A DNA stretch of 54,867 nucleotides from Russula earlei. Lineage: Eukaryota > Basidiomycota > Agaricomycetes > Russulales > Russulaceae. The stretch covers positions 1-54,867 of the forward strand of contig JAGFNK010000352.1 in NCBI GenBank assembly GCA_025769875.1, in the 5' to 3' direction. The position numbers and the translations under genes were made by a program. Below, one piece after another: positions 1-12,625 of the stretch. A model generated the notes under the pieces. That model worked only from the letters and a program-made list of their open reading frames with translations, did no database searches and was not told the DNA's origin. The first letter of the stretch is position 1. Each line of letters begins with the position of its first letter.

Positions 1-85
1 ATGTCTTCTACCCTCTGTTATTAAGAATCTTTTTTGCCTGTACTATAGTAGCACTAGCTATAGGTTACAGTTATTCTCCCCTCTT

Positions 86-130
86 CCCTAAACCCAACCC
101 TAAACCCTAAACCCTAATTAGGGTTGGGTT
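86..130. repeat. short interstitial telomere-like tract
   Basis: A run of CCCTAAA/CCCTAA-type units is followed directly by TTAGGG and TTGGG, so the tract turns into its own reverse complement at about 111-124. It is only a few units long and lies inside repeat-rich sequence. The order CCCTAA then TTAGGG is the opposite of a head-to-head telomere fusion, so it may be a chance or repair-derived palindrome. Confidence 0.45.
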
Positions 131-1035
131 ACAGGCCAGGTGCCAGGCCAGCCCAAGAGGGAGACAACTTAAAGAGGTATGCAGCACATGATTATGGGAA
201 TCAAATCACATCACTGCTTAAGTAATCTTCCTTAATGTTCAACTCTTCACATGACATGGGCACTAAATTAGCATCACATGACTTAGGTCTAGGTTCTATG
301 ACCTAAGTCTTCTAGCATGTTAATCGTAGCATGAGTATTCTAAAGCAAGCAGGTCTGCCCTACTCCATCAGAAAAAACCTTCCGCACTAGCAAAAGTAAT
401 GCAAAGTAAGTCAAAGATAATGCACAATAAGGAGTAATAAGTGCTAAATAAGTGTCAGTAGACAGCCAATCAATTGAGGGATGGGGCAGATAAGTGTTAA
501 TAACATCAATAACTGTCAGAAGCCTGGCAAGTAATGCCCAATCAATCTAGGGGGTCAGGTGGATGTACTTCTTTGGTAACAAAATTGAACTATCAGTAGT
601 GAGTAACCAACACTAAGTGCAATAGTGCGCACTAACATACAATAATACCGTGTTGGAACTAGCAATACATAAATAACTTTCAATAGTCTCCCAATAACTG
701 TCATTACTATGCAAATTGCAGGTAGCTAAGCCTATTTGCAAAAGAATTGATATAAAATGTGTGGCAATGCTCCAGAATGGTAAAGGGAGACACTGATCAC
801 CCCAGCTCTGCCAATTTGGCTGTACAGCCAACCTATACCCCACCTTGCAAAGAAGGCACAAAAGTCCAGTGTGCCACAGAAGTCCAGTGTGTCACATGAT
901 ATCATAGATGTTGCATGTGTTGACTTGGACACAAAGGTCTTGGATATCAAGGAGGGAATGATGATTGCGGGGGCATTGCCATGCCCATGCTAAGAAGGTT
1001 GGAGCAAAGTGCGTGCATATGCTGACAAATAAGGT
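131..1035. other. repeat-like intergenic sequence, no gene recognised
   Basis: No convincing coding frame or RNA gene is visible. The stretch is AT-leaning and full of short degenerate direct repeats (variants of AAGTAATGC and AATAAGTG around 385-450). The last ~130 bases may hold the eroded 5' part of the DUF6532-like relic, because a short frame around 885-1010 is open on the plus strand. Confidence 0.4.
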
Positions 1036-1420
1036 TTGTTACCAAACAAACAAACCACTGATGGTTCGTTCTTTTTCTCCCCAGTGTCCGCTTTCTATGA
1101 TGATATTGGTGGTGCACATGCCCGTCATCTTATAACCGAACCTGTCAAAACTGAAACTACTGGCAACCCAGAGTCAGAGACTGACTGGCTTGAGGACCTG
1201 GAGTCAACCCAGCAACCGTCCATGAAACGTTCTGAGGCGATGGTAATTGAGGTACGTCTGCAATATCATTTTATCTCTTCTAAAACTCAAGCTGTTCATG
1301 TAGAGACCGTCATGGTCAGCTTCAGTTGCCCCTCCCAGGCCTTCTGCCTCAGATGGTGCACTGCCCAGCAGCCAAACTTGGACAACTGACAATGTTCCAT
1401 CTTCTTGAGATTGTCAAAGC

Positions 1421-2025
1421 TGTTATGGCGTCGCGGCTGTAAGAGCATTAGCTCAAGGTTCAGTGAGGGCCAAGTCCCTGTGACTTGGTTCAAGGGGTTC
1501 AGTGGGACCAGCTCAAGGAGACCGGATCAAAGGTTTAGTGTCTCAAGACTGAGTCAGACAATGACTCAGTCCACAGACAGAGTCGATCTTCTGGTTTCAC
1601 AGAAGAGGAGGACGATAATAGAGCAAGAGAGGAGTAAGAGGAACGCAAGGGTTCCTCCTAGTGTGTTGATGTCAAGCAAGGTAAGAGCCAGCACAACGAG
1701 TTGTGATTAAGAGGATACAGGGCAAAGGGATGCAACAGGAGATGGGACAAAGCTAAGCTTGGGGCATTCCCCAGCTTCTACAGGCGCTTAAATACAGCAT
1801 GTAGTGAGGCTGTACAGTACCATAAGCAAAACAATAGATAAAGGTAAACCAATGGCAAAAGTAACTCGACAATAGGTGAAACACAACAAGAGAAACACAA
1901 TAGATGAAACAATAAGGGACCATCAACATCAAGGGATGAAACGGTAACTGAAGGGACAAGGGTGACAAAGAAGAACAATAATAAAAGGGATTATGGATGA
2001 ACCGACAAGAGGATAGATCACAACA
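1421..2025 (-). mobile_element. solo LTR, family A copy 1
   Basis: It starts TGTTATGG and ends CAACA, and is bounded by the direct repeat AAAGC at 1416-1420 and 2026-2030. It is homologous in reverse orientation to 2955-3537 and 17451-18081 over its full length. No internal retroelement sequence adjoins it, so it is a solo LTR left by LTR-LTR recombination. Orientation follows copies 2 and 3, whose plus strand carries a TATTTAAG promoter-like box. Confidence 0.9.
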
Positions 2026-2954
2026 AAAGCAGTGCTACTGCTTTGGCTTCTGAATTTCGCTGGCCCGCTGACACCGATCTCATACTTACTCCAGATTCAA
2101 ACAAGGTAACACTGTCTAAGCAACACCCACTAATTTACCTCATCCTTCAAGATGCAGTGGATAGTGTTCAAGCCAGTTTGCTCATTGATCACGCATTCTC
2201 TGATGCCCCTACTGTTCTCACAGTGATAAAGGCTGCTCTTTTATCAGCTGCTTCTTCCCATCCTAATTCCTCATTCATCCATCGGCACCTCCAGTCCAAT
2301 CACAAATATGTGACTAAAATTATCCCTGTAGTAAGTTCCTCAACCAGAGAGATGGCGTTACTGACAGAATCAACAGCCGCGTGGTCACGTCCCCCTTTTC
2401 CGATGTGAAGCCAAAGAACGCTACAACTACCATCATCTTGGCTGAGTTGTCAGCCATCCCATCAAAGGCATCAATCATTGCCATTGTTGAGAAGTAGTTA
2501 ACAGATTACAACTATACATTTCCAACCAGCAAAAGTGTAAGTGGACTTATTCTTATTTGATACCATCTAATGTGTGGTTAGGTTTCGTCAAACTTTGGTC
2601 TCATAATGCACTCGTGTCCCTATTGGAATATGCCGATCATCAATGTGATTCACAATTTGTATTTTGCTAGAGATGTTAACTCCTTTGTGAGTAAATTTGG
2701 ACACCACTTTCCGACATATCAAGACACCCTTGGGGTGACGACGCATGAAGTGCCAATACCAATGGTCGCATTGGTAGCAACAGTGGTAAGTCTAGTTTAG
2801 TCTTGTCTTCGAAATTTGTTCTAACTATATATGTAGCTCTATGCTGCCCTGCATGAGTGGCATACCGGTGTCCACCAGGCCACGGACTTTTCAGCCAATG
2901 CATACCTTGATGTCTATTGTGGCCATATTGGCACATTCAACCATATCCAGGAGC

Positions 2955-3537
2955 TGTTGTAATCTACCCCTCTTTCGGTTCGTCCCTGTTTCACTTGTCA
3001 TTGTTCCCTACCCTCGTGCCCTTGGTTACCATTTCACCCCTTGATGTTGATGGCTTCTTATTGTTTCACTTGCTATGTTTCAGCTATTGTTCGAGTCCCT
3101 TTTGCTATTGGTCAGTTTTATCTATTGTTCTGCATATAGTACTGTACAGCCTCGCTAGATACAGTATTTAAGCACCTGTAAAAACTGGGGAATGCCCCAA
3201 GCTTAGCTTTGTCCCATTTCCTGTCGCATCTCTTGCCCTGTACTCTCCAATCACAAACTTGCTTGTGCTGGCCTATACTCTGCTTGACCTTAGCACATGT
3301 CAAGGAACCCTTGTGTTCCTCTTCCTCCTCTGCCTTTCTATCATCATCCTTCTCTTCTGTGAGACCAGGAGATCGACTCTGTCTGCAGACTGAGTCATTG
3401 TCTGACTCAGCCTTGAGATGCTAAACCTTTGACCCAGTCTCTTTGAGCCGGCCCCACTGAACCCTTGAACCAAGTCACAGGGACTTGGCCCCCATTGAAC
3501 CTGGAGCTAACGCTCTTATGGCCACAACACCATAACA
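2955..3537 (+). mobile_element. solo LTR, family A copy 2
   Basis: It starts TGTTGTAATC and ends CCATAACA, with a perfect GGAGC duplication at 2950-2954 and 3538-3542. A TATTTAAG box lies near 3166, followed by a CT-rich leader and the conserved CAGACTGAGTCATTG block. It is inverted relative to copy 1 and sits in the same dead gene 0.9 kb away. Confidence 0.9.
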
Positions 3538-3660
3538 GGAGCATCGTGGCAATGCATTCCACACAATGATGGCAGATATTTTTACAAAAGCCCAGTGAGC
3601 AATCAAATCATGCTATACTTTGTTTAACTAATCTACCTTCACAGCAGCACTTCAGCGTTG

Positions 3661-5583
3661 AGAACCTTGGTCCCAATTGCTGGACTCAACCTTAAAGAAC
3701 TCAACAATTGAGCAAGCTCACACCATCCTTGGTCCCTCAAACCAATGGTGACATTATACCCGCTCATATTGTTCTCTCAGACAAATTATTGTTCTCGTAC
3801 GTCTACACTTGTTTTTAGTTTGGCATTGTAAAATGCCTATATTAGTATTCCTGTCATAGCGTAGCTGAATGGACTGCAAAGTTATTGCACTATTATCAGT
3901 GCTTATTATCAATCATGTCGTGAACTATCCAATCCAAAATTATAGAACAAGAACTATGAATTATCATAATAGCAAAATTATTATCCATAATGATGATAAT
4001 GGTCAATAAAATTATTGGGGGTAAACTGGCAATGATAATTTCAGTTTTTGATAAATGACGCTAGCGAGGGATAATAAGTGTTAATTATCTCTCGCTAGCA
4101 TGAGAGGTTTTTCCTGATGTCCTGAGTTCATCCTCATCTAGGAGCCAGCCTTCAGGATAAGTTGGATGTTGTCATGGTTATCCACACAGTGCTGAAATGG
4201 CAACCCAAATGGGCCCTCTCAGGGGCATTTAGTATGGTTCCTTAGTAGGTGTTGTCGTGTGATCACCAAGGCAGCATTCTGCTCATACCTAAGTCCACTG
4301 GTCTCTTCCTGCCTTTCAGTATTAGCCTAGATGCTGATGGATGGTTCACAACTCACAGGTCATGATCACATGAGCATTGAAGAGTTCTCGTGCCTGAGTG
4401 CCTAGAAATTAGGTTTGATAGGAACATGTGGTGTTACTCAGGACTTAGGTCCTCATGTGGTGTTACTTGGGACTTGATGCCCCTGTTTCAGGTTTTAATC
4501 GGCAACAGGACCGCTCCGATGCTGTGCATACCTGTTCAGAACAATTACCCTTGAAAAAGATAATATTACTGTCTAATATACTAATCTCCAGACCATGCAG
4601 TTCTAGGATTAGAGTTCAAATCTGAGTTTCAAACCAAGGACTGATAAGATATAAGTTTAAAACTTGGCTGGTGTGCACCCATCGCATGCCAAGTATCCTT
4701 GGTTCTTACTGTCATCTACTCCTCACTTTGTTCATCGTTCACAGCCACCCACCCTAAACCCCTCCTAATCTAACTATCTACTTCTAAACTACAAGTCAAC
4801 TATCTAATCTAATCTATAATATCTAAATACTTATCTAATCTATTAGATATATCAATATCTTATCTATAATCTAATCTCTATCAAAATCAAATCATAATCA
4901 GTAACTTAATCAAAGATCAACACATCAAAACATATTATAAAGAAACATTAAAAAAAGATAAGATTATCATAATCACAATCAAATCATAATCAATAAGTTG
5001 GTAAAAAAGTCATCTGACAAGTCACCAAAAAAAAACATATGACAAATTTAAAATAAAAAAAATATTAGTCATATGTTATAACAAATACAGTAAAACAAAC
5101 ATAAGATAACAATTATCATAATCTCAATCTTAATCAAATCATAAACAACAACAACAACACAAAGATAACACTATCATAATGAAAATCAAATCATTATCTC
5201 TAAGTCAGCAAAAAGGCATGTGACTTTTCACTGAAAAAAACATATGACAAAACAAAAAAAATAACAAAAAACTCGGCCACATGTTATAAAACATAACTAC
5301 AATAACAACAAACTAAAAAAAAAACCCATCACATCATTACTCACCTAAAAAACATATGACAAACCAGTCATATATCAAAAAACTCGAAATTTGACCAGGA
5401 GGATGGAGCAGTAAGTGGGAATAGGGTAATGTAACACCTGTCACAAAATCCCCAACCTTATATACATCATTTTAATCTCCTCCTCAATTCTCTACAACTC
5501 TATTCCATCTCAAATTCCGACTTTTTGCCTTTTTTATGTCATCATTCATCTATCTAACCTTATTCTAATTTCAACCCCCTTAA
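3661..5583. other. AT-rich gene-free stretch
   Basis: I see no coding region or RNA gene. Composition becomes strongly AT-rich after about 4780, with TCTAATCTA-type low-complexity sequence (4780-4880) and then A-rich degenerate repeats (separate entry). Around 5455-5475 is a promoter-like CCTTATATACATC with no gene behind it. Confidence 0.5.
4950..5400. repeat. degenerate A-rich tandem repeat (~200 bp period)
   Basis: A block beginning AAAGATAA, continuing with ATCATAATC and ATCAAATCA motifs, then a CTGAC or TGTGAC motif, AACATATGAC and CATATGTTATAA, occurs at about 4953 and again at about 5161. A partial third copy ends near 5380. The copies are diverged and interrupted by A-runs. No coding potential is visible. 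Confidence 0.55.
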
Positions 5584-5784
5584 TTTTTTTTTTTTTTTTT
5601 TTTTTTTTTTAATCCGAATTTGTATTCCGCAGTGCGTATATCGTGATACAGAGGCTGGTCACAGGGCTGGGTAGCGACGTATTATGTTTAGGCATTATGA
5701 AGTTTAAGTAAAGGTAGTCCGCTGAGGCGGTATGACAGCATTTGGGTGTAAGGTGTGGTGGTCATGGGTGGTGGTTTGGGACGT

Positions 5785-8700
5785 CTACATTTCCCTTCTC
5801 TCCCTTGTTCCTCCTGGGTCCCAGGTTTCCCTTGGTTTGAGGCACGCTTTGGTTTCTTTTAAGAAAAGCAGCGTGTTTCGCTGCCCGATCAGGGGTGGTT
5901 GAAAAGTTGAGCGATGTTTCGTGGGCAGGCCTCCTCTTGACAGGTGTCTGCGGCGCGCGTCGTCATGGATTGGGCAAAACAGGAGCATGTGCTCAACTGT
6001 TTGGGGGGATTCGCCGCACTGGCATGCGATTTGGGTAGGTGTGTGGTTTGGATGGAAGCGTTGGGCGTATTCTCCTGTGAAAGCATGACCTGTTATGAGG
6101 CGGTAGAAGGTGGATGTGATGGTTCTTGGGAACTTAGCTTTGGGTCCTGTTCTGTGGGTCCTGATTAGTTCGGTGTTATGTTGATCCTGAATTGGTCTTG
6201 TTTGTTGCTTTCTGTGCGACTGGCGGAGGGGTGCGGTTTCCCAGTCTGGGGGTTTGGTGAGGGCCAGTGCGGTAGGTGCAGGGAGGTGCGAGGCATGTCA
6301 TGCCAACTCTTTTCCCATTCCGTTACGGCTTCCCTCTCATGTCTTCTTTTTTGTTCGCACAGTGTCGGGGGTTCTGCTTCCTGTTCAGCATGAGCTGTGC
6401 GTGCAGTAGTGGCGGCCAGTTGTTTGGCCTTCAGTATCCTGTCGTTGTTTTGTTTCTGGGTATCCAGAGCAGCTTTATGTTCGTATGGGGGTGTGCGGTT
6501 ATGATCTCACCTAGTTGTTTCAGGTGGCGCAGGGCCATCTCCTGTTCGTTATGAGGCTTGGAGTTGGTGGTTTGTTCTGTTGCATGGCATGTAGGCAGAT
6601 ATATATGGACAAGTGTGCCTGTTGGTGTCATTAGTGTGTTGAGATAATCAGTTAGGACTTCGAGTCCAGCTGTGAGGGAGCGTGTGATGGTGTTCTCATC
6701 TGTCACCGACGTTCCAAGCACACGCTCTTTGTGTCCCCAAATCTTCCCATTTTCGTAGAGAACTGCTGCTATAGCGCCGATTTGTTTGTTGTCTGTGCAT
6801 CCTTGGTTGGTTTTGATTCCGTTGCAAAATATGTTGATGGCTGTTCCAGTGCGGCACAGTACTATTATTAGGTCAGTTTGCTTGGCTTGGTTTACGCGTG
6901 CTTTAGTGAGGTCAGCTCCGCCTGTTTCTATTTTGACCTGCCCGTTCCAGTCTGGGGCGCCAGCCAGGGAGGTTGGGGAAGGCCTCTATGCGGGGGCTGT
7001 TCGCAGATGTCCAGTTTGCTAGCGCTCTCAAGGTGGTTTTCGCTCTTTGACTGTTTGGTGTGGGTAGATGGGTGGTGTGTGCTGCTTCAGTGTACCACGC
7101 GCCTCCTAGCCTTTTCCGTAGTTGGCTGTCGCAAGATGTTCTATGAAGTCTTACCGCTGCGTTATTAGTTAGTTTGTTCAATCATATTTTCATTGGGAAG
7201 ATGGTTAGTAGGTGATGTAGGGGTTCTCGTGGGGTTGTGCGGAAGGCCCCGGTTATGATCTTGACTGCTTCGTTCTGCACCATTTGCAGTTTCCTGACTA
7301 AAGTGACCTGTTTGCCTGTGTACCAGAGCTGGTGTCTGTACATCAGCGTGGGGAGGCAAACAGCGAGGTATATGTGTCTCCACTTCGCCTGTTCTAGTCC
7401 TCTGACAGAGTTCCCTAGCAGCTGAAGGGCTTTGAGAGAGGCTCTTGCTCTGTTACACATATATTCGACATGTTGCGCCCAGTTGAGTCGCGTGTCAAAG
7501 TAGAACCTGAGGTACCTGATCGTGTTAGATGCTGTGACTCTGTAATAGGTGTTGTGCGACGGGATTGGGAGGTGTATGTAGCTGGGAGGGATAGAAGTCT
7601 CTCTTTGTTTTTTGAAGAAGATCACCTCTGATTTCTCCTGGTTCTATGTTTAGACCTGCTTTAGTTAGCCAGTTAGCACATTCTGTGTATTTCGAGCGGA
7701 GCATCTCTTCAATTGACACCCAGTTGGGACCACATGCAAGAATTGCTCCATCAGTCTATGTACATTGCTAGTGTGGCTTGGTTCCAGTCTTTCGCTTTGT
7801 GCAGCATGGGGGAGGTGTATAGGATAGAGAGGACTGGTGAAATGGGTGATCCTTGGGGGGTGCCTGATTCCAGGTTGAAGGGGTCTGAGACGTGTCCATT
7901 GAATTTCAGTTGCACCTTCCTATTGGTCAGGAAGGAGCAGCACCAGTTTACCAACTCCAGGTGCGAAACCCAGGTTTTCGGCCACTTGTGTTAGTCTTCC
8001 GTGGTTAATGTTGTCAAAGAAGCCTTGGATGTCGAAGAGCAGGAGGCCGCATCTGAGTCCTGCTTGGTGTGCTGCTTGAATGTCATGTAGGAGGGCAAGG
8101 CCTGCGTCAATTGTTGATGACGCGTTCCTTCCTCTGTACTGAGAGGTGGGGACAATTTCGTTCTTGGCCATGTCTTGGTAGATTAGCTTCGCCACAATTT
8201 TCTCCAATAACTTACCAAGGCATTCTAGCAGTGCTATTGGGCGGAAATTTTTCACTAGGGTGTAGTCAGCTTGGTGCGGTTTGGGTATGACACATACTAG
8301 CGCTTCTTTCCATGTGTTGGGGTGATGGCCCACTTTGAGGCAGCTCTCGAGTAGCCACAGGAGTCTATCTGGGTTCGCTTCCCATGCCCATTTGATCAGT
8401 GTCCAGGAGTGGCCTGATGGGCCTGGGGCTGATCGCCCAGATACCTTTCCCAATAGGTCACTTACTAAATCTTTGTGAACCTGGGCTAGGGAGCGTTGCC
8501 GAAGTGGCACTGGGTTCGTCCGGGAAATGTGTGTCTACTACTGGCCTGTCCCTGGTGAAGAACCGTTCTGAGAAGATGTTGGCCATTTCGTTGTGGGAGT
8601 TGGTGATGCCTTCGGCTCTTGTAAGTGGGGGGATTTTTGTTGTTTTGCAGTCCGTGTCTCCAAGCTGCGACTTCCCAGAGCTGGGCGTGGTCAATATAGT

Positions 8701-9820
8701 CATCGGCCCAGTGTCAGTTTTGCTGCTTGGATGGTGGACTTCAGTCTCTTCTGTGCTCTTTTCCGTTTGTCCCTGTTTGGGGCTTCTTTGAGTATTTGCA
8801 CCACATGTCTGCACTCTGCGTTCCACCATGGCGCAGCATGTCGGTGATGTTGGCGTCTCCGTTTTAGGATATCTTCATTTGTGTGCTGTATGTCAGTCAT
8901 GTAAATGGATACTTCATCATCTAGTCTCTCCGCAGTCAGGACTGTGGTGGGGGACCAGTTTTTACTGATCTCTCTGAAGTTTTTGATCCAGCTTTCCTTT
9001 TGTTCTGGGTCCACTAGGAAGCCTGGGTCATTGTTGTCTGTTTCACAGTTAGCATTGGGTGCACGCGTGTTACCTGTGAACCTGAGCATGGCATGGTCCG
9101 AGCCCAGAGAACCGGGCCAGTCTATAGTCAGGTCTGAGAAGGTGGCGGCCCTTACAGCTTCCGTGTTAAGCCATGCTAGGTCTATTGTTGAGTCCCTTTC
9201 GTGCTCCGCTCCTTTGTGTGTTATTTCTCCAGGGGTGTTGGCTAGGATGAGGAGGTTTGTCACCGCCCAATCTTCTATGCAGGTTGGCCCAGCGTGATTT
9301 GGGGTTCCCTTGCAGGGGACCAGGTTGGGGAGTGTGCGTTGAAGTCGCCTATTACTAGTGTCAGGGTACTGTGGTCGATAACTATTGATAGGAGGGCTGC
9401 CAGGGCTGTGGGGTCTTTAATGTTGTGATAGAAATTAATCACTTGCCATGTTTCGTTGTCTAGGATTATATCTAGAACTTGGACGCATGGATGTTTGCAT
9501 ACGTCTAGCCTTGTCGTGGCCGTGAAGGCCAGTGCTATTCGGTTGTTTGGGTTGGGTTTACGCACATAGGACATTACCTTTGGTCTCTGCTTGTTTTCGA
9601 AGGCTGGGTACAGGAGTTCCCATGCTGGGGAGGCTGCACCGCCTAGAACGTTGACCCCCTCTTGGGTGTCATCTTTCCAGGCCGTCCCTATTTTATCATA
9701 CCAAGGTTCCTGTATGAGTAGTAAGTTGGTTTCAATGGCGCTATTTAGTAGAGCATGGGTCATGGCATTGCGCCTTCGCATGTTTACCGATGCTATACAC
9801 AGTGTTGGGTGTTCAGTCAT
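5785..9820 (-). pseudogene. LINE ORF2: AP endonuclease, reverse transcriptase, RNase H, CCHC tail; frameshifted
   Basis: The endonuclease begins at 9820 (CIASVNMRR, QEPWYD, VIGDFNAHSP, then SDHAMLRF after a frameshift near 9270). The RT part reads SGRSAPGPSGHSW, FRPIALLECLGKLLEK, LFDIQGFFDN and SGTPQGSPISPVLS. The catalytic box is YID followed by one extra T at about 7750-7765, then D-G-A-I-L, so YIDD is split by a +1 shift. A thumb-like region follows to 7182. An RNase H-like segment at about 6800-6430 contains IGAIAAVLYENGKIWG. The last frame, 5988-5785, has the C-terminal CxCG..H..C pattern. Frameshifts near 9270, 8700, 7925, 7755, 7620 and 7180 show the copy is dead. Confidence 0.85.
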
Positions 9821-9849
9821 TATGGTTGGATGGTCTGGGCAGCGCTACT

Positions 9850-12625
9850 CTACAGGCACGAGGGGTTGATTTTGAGGTGGATGGGCCTACCTGCTCCTGC
9901 CATTGAGCCGTGGTATGTGCTGTGGGATTCGCTTTCCCTGAAGCGTGGCATGAGGGGCCTGGCATGGGTGGGCTGAACTGGATAGTCTTCCTCTTTGGTG
10001 TGAGCTGCTGGTGTGTTTTCCTTATCAGGGGGGAGGGCCTGGGACTGCGTTCGGTGGACTGGAGTTGGGTCGTAGTCGAGGGCAAAGGGGTCAGCATTTG
10101 CCTGATCTGGTGTTGTGTCCATATTGTCCTCATTGTCATTGTTGGGTAGGTTTCTCGTCCAGGTAAGGTATTCTTCTTCCTCCATTTCAGGGTTAGTCTC
10201 CTTCTCCTTACCTATATTCTTTGCGCGTACTGCCTTTCGTGTTGCCCTTGGTCTGAAATTATCTCTGGCGAGACATCTGGCGTCTCTGCAGTGGTGACCG
10301 CTTAGTTGGCAGTTAAGGCACTTATAGTGCAAGCAGTCGCAGCGACCTGCGATTGTATGTTTCTTGGGGCACTTTTGGTCGTGCTCCTCAGATGTGTGCG
10401 CCGTGCCGCATATGAAGCACTTAACTGAGTCTTTCCCCAGGGGGCACTGCCTTTGACTTCTTCATGTGTCCCAAAGCGTGGCACCTCGAGCACTGTACAA
10501 GTGCTGGTTTGTCAATCCACTTACAGATTTGAATTTCTTTTCCAAAGAGGGCAGTGCGGCCCTTGAGGAGCGTGTTTGCCACCGAGCCATCCGGGTCAGA
10601 GATGGCGAAAGTGAGTGTGGAGTATGGCCCGTTTATGCACTCGATGGGCTTCAGCCATCTCGGCAGCATGGAGAAATGGGCATTCCTGAGACCTGGTAGT
10701 AATCTTACCTCCGTGAGAAGCTCGGTTGGTCGGAAAAGGATGTCATCGTTGTCCTTGACTGGGACCCTGTGAGCAAGGAAACGGGTCCATCCCATTGAAG
10801 GGCACAGCTGGCCCACTCCTAGGAATGGTTTGAGAAGGAAGGGCTCATACGACATGATGTGGTCAAAAGCTATGTTTCCTTCAAAAGAGAAGACGAAGTT
10901 ACCTTTGCTTCGGGGGTGCACACTCCATCTCCCTGCTTTTAGGGGTATGGGGTTGGCCACCGCTTTGCTCATGTTGAGGCGAACTTCCCTTACTATGGCG
11001 TCAGCTGCCCTGTCACGTAAGTTTTTCTCTACTTGTTGGTCGCTGTATCCTCCTGATCGGAGGACTGTTACCTTGGTTATGGTTGGTGTGTTATGGTGTT
11101 TTGGTTTTTGTCTGGGTGGTTTGTTTGGGTTGCTAGCCGCTGAAGCTGCTATCATGGCGTAGGTTGCCGGGGTGATAATGGTCATGACTGGTGCTGTACT
11201 GGTGGTGGGTGGGTCTTTGTTTGTACTCCTGGTCTTCCTTTGATGGGAGACCTGAGTGTAGCCTGCTTCTGGTTTGTCTGTGCTCATTGTCGGGGCGTTG
11301 GGGAGGGGAGGGTGATTAGTGGGGGCTAGGGGTGGGCGTGGAGGCGGCGCCCGGTGTCTAATGTTTGCGTTGATGGGTGGTTCACAATGGGTCTCACCTG
11401 TGGTTTTGTTCTGCGGGGGGGGGCATCGATAGCCTTTCCAGCATTTCTAGTCATGCCGCAAAAGGAGCCATCGCTCTCACTACTGCTTGAGTGATTGCAT
11501 CGGCATCTGTGTGTGCAGTAGCCTGTGCTACAGTCAGTGGACCGGAGTGGGATCCCCTTTTGGGGTTGGGAGTTGGGGAGGGTTCTGTCTGTCTGATGGT
11601 TGTGCGGTTGGTGATGGGGGGGCGAGACGTATCTCACCCTCTCGGTGTATGGGAATGGGAGAGCATGTTGCTCATTCCAGCGGGGTTTGACTGGCAGGGG
11701 GGTTTGGGTAAAGGTAGAGGGCGTGACTGAACCCGATATGGTCCTTTTGTTTCCTGTCTTGGGCATCATCTGTGAGCGATCAGTGGGGTATTTTGTGGAG
11801 AGAGTAAATCCCATCTCCTCAGCTGATTGTATGAAGTAGGTGGTGTTTCTGTTTCGAGCAGCTGCAGCGATCTCCGATTCCTGCGCTGCTGCTCTTTGTT
11901 CCACCTGCTGCTCTTTCCAGAGTCTCCATGTTTCCTCTACTTCCACCGTGGCCTTCTTAGCTGCCTTTCTCTGGTACTCCTCCAGGGTGTCTGAGTGCTC
12001 ATCCTGGTAGTTAGTGAGGTTTCCGGTGAGGTGGGCGGCTAAGAGGTTGGATGTGTCCATTAGCCTGTGGAAGTATGTGGGGAGGTTTGGCCTCAATGGG
12101 TTCGGGTCAGGGGATTTTGCGATGACTTCTTCCATCGCATCCTCTCCAACGTTGCTGCTTGCTTGGAGGAGGCCCCGACCAATGGCGTTTACTAGATGGC
12201 AGCTCAGTTGGGCCCATTCCGAGGCGTCCAAAAAGCCTGGGGTTTGTTGGGAAAGGAAGCCCTTCTGGATGATGGTGAGGTATTTAGGTGTGTATGAGAG
12301 AAAGCCGAGGGAGGTATCCCTCTCGGCTGGGGTTTGATTAGTGCTTCTGTCCTTCCTGGTGTGAGGTGAGTGGTTTCCGGCCTTATCCTCGACTGGGGTG
12401 CTGTGTCTAGGGTCTGGCGTTTTACCTGTGTCTGCCTCTTCAGCCAGGGAAGGCTCGGAGCTTTTGGGGTGATTCCCTTCCGGTGGGTAAGTATTCCCTG
12501 TGTCGGTCGGGTGGCATTTCTGGGGGGGGTTGGGTGTTCAGATTGGGGTTAGGGTTTGGAGGTGGTGGTGGTGGCGGACCGAGCTCCATGACCGCTCTCG
12601 CTCTCGCTGCCTCTCGCACGCTCAA
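9850..12625 (-). pseudogene. LINE ORF1 (gag-like, zinc-knuckle protein), frameshifted
   Basis: The probable start at 12625 opens with MSVREAARARAVMELG and a proline run. The frame slips at the G8 run 12522-12529 and continues through FLSYTPKYLTIIQKGFLSQ to about 11326. A second segment runs 11287-10421 (RNA-binding-like middle part), slipping again near 10440. The C-terminal part, 10332-9850, carries clustered Cys/His ligands: CSRCHALGH, then CFICGTAH..EHDQKC, then CDCLHYKCLNCQLSGHHC. Such knuckles bind template RNA in related elements. The end overlaps the start of ORF2, as in many LINEs. At least three shifts are needed to join the pieces. Confidence 0.75.

Larger units (their letters stand above)
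1036..3660 (+). pseudogene. DUF6532-like gene relic, broken by two solo LTRs
   Basis: Fragments in order at 1036-1420, 2043-2410, 2610-2800, 2838-2954 and 3538-3660 read like one basidiomycete DUF6532-type protein. The clearest part is 2838-2950, where the frame gives LYAALHEWHTGVH..TDFSANAYLDVY, which I recognise as the end of that domain. The molecular role of DUF6532 is unknown. The reading is interrupted by frameshifts and stops and by solo LTRs at 1421-2025 and 2955-3537. Removing each LTR with one target duplication rejoins the flanks. GT..AG-like boundaries at ~2330 and ~2788 suggest it once had introns. The family call is from memory; that it is broken is directly visible. Confidence 0.6.

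Noticed and set aside
86..130. A chromosome-fusion scar
   Set aside because: A head-to-head fusion would read TTAGGG then CCCTAA; the order here is the reverse and the tract is very short.
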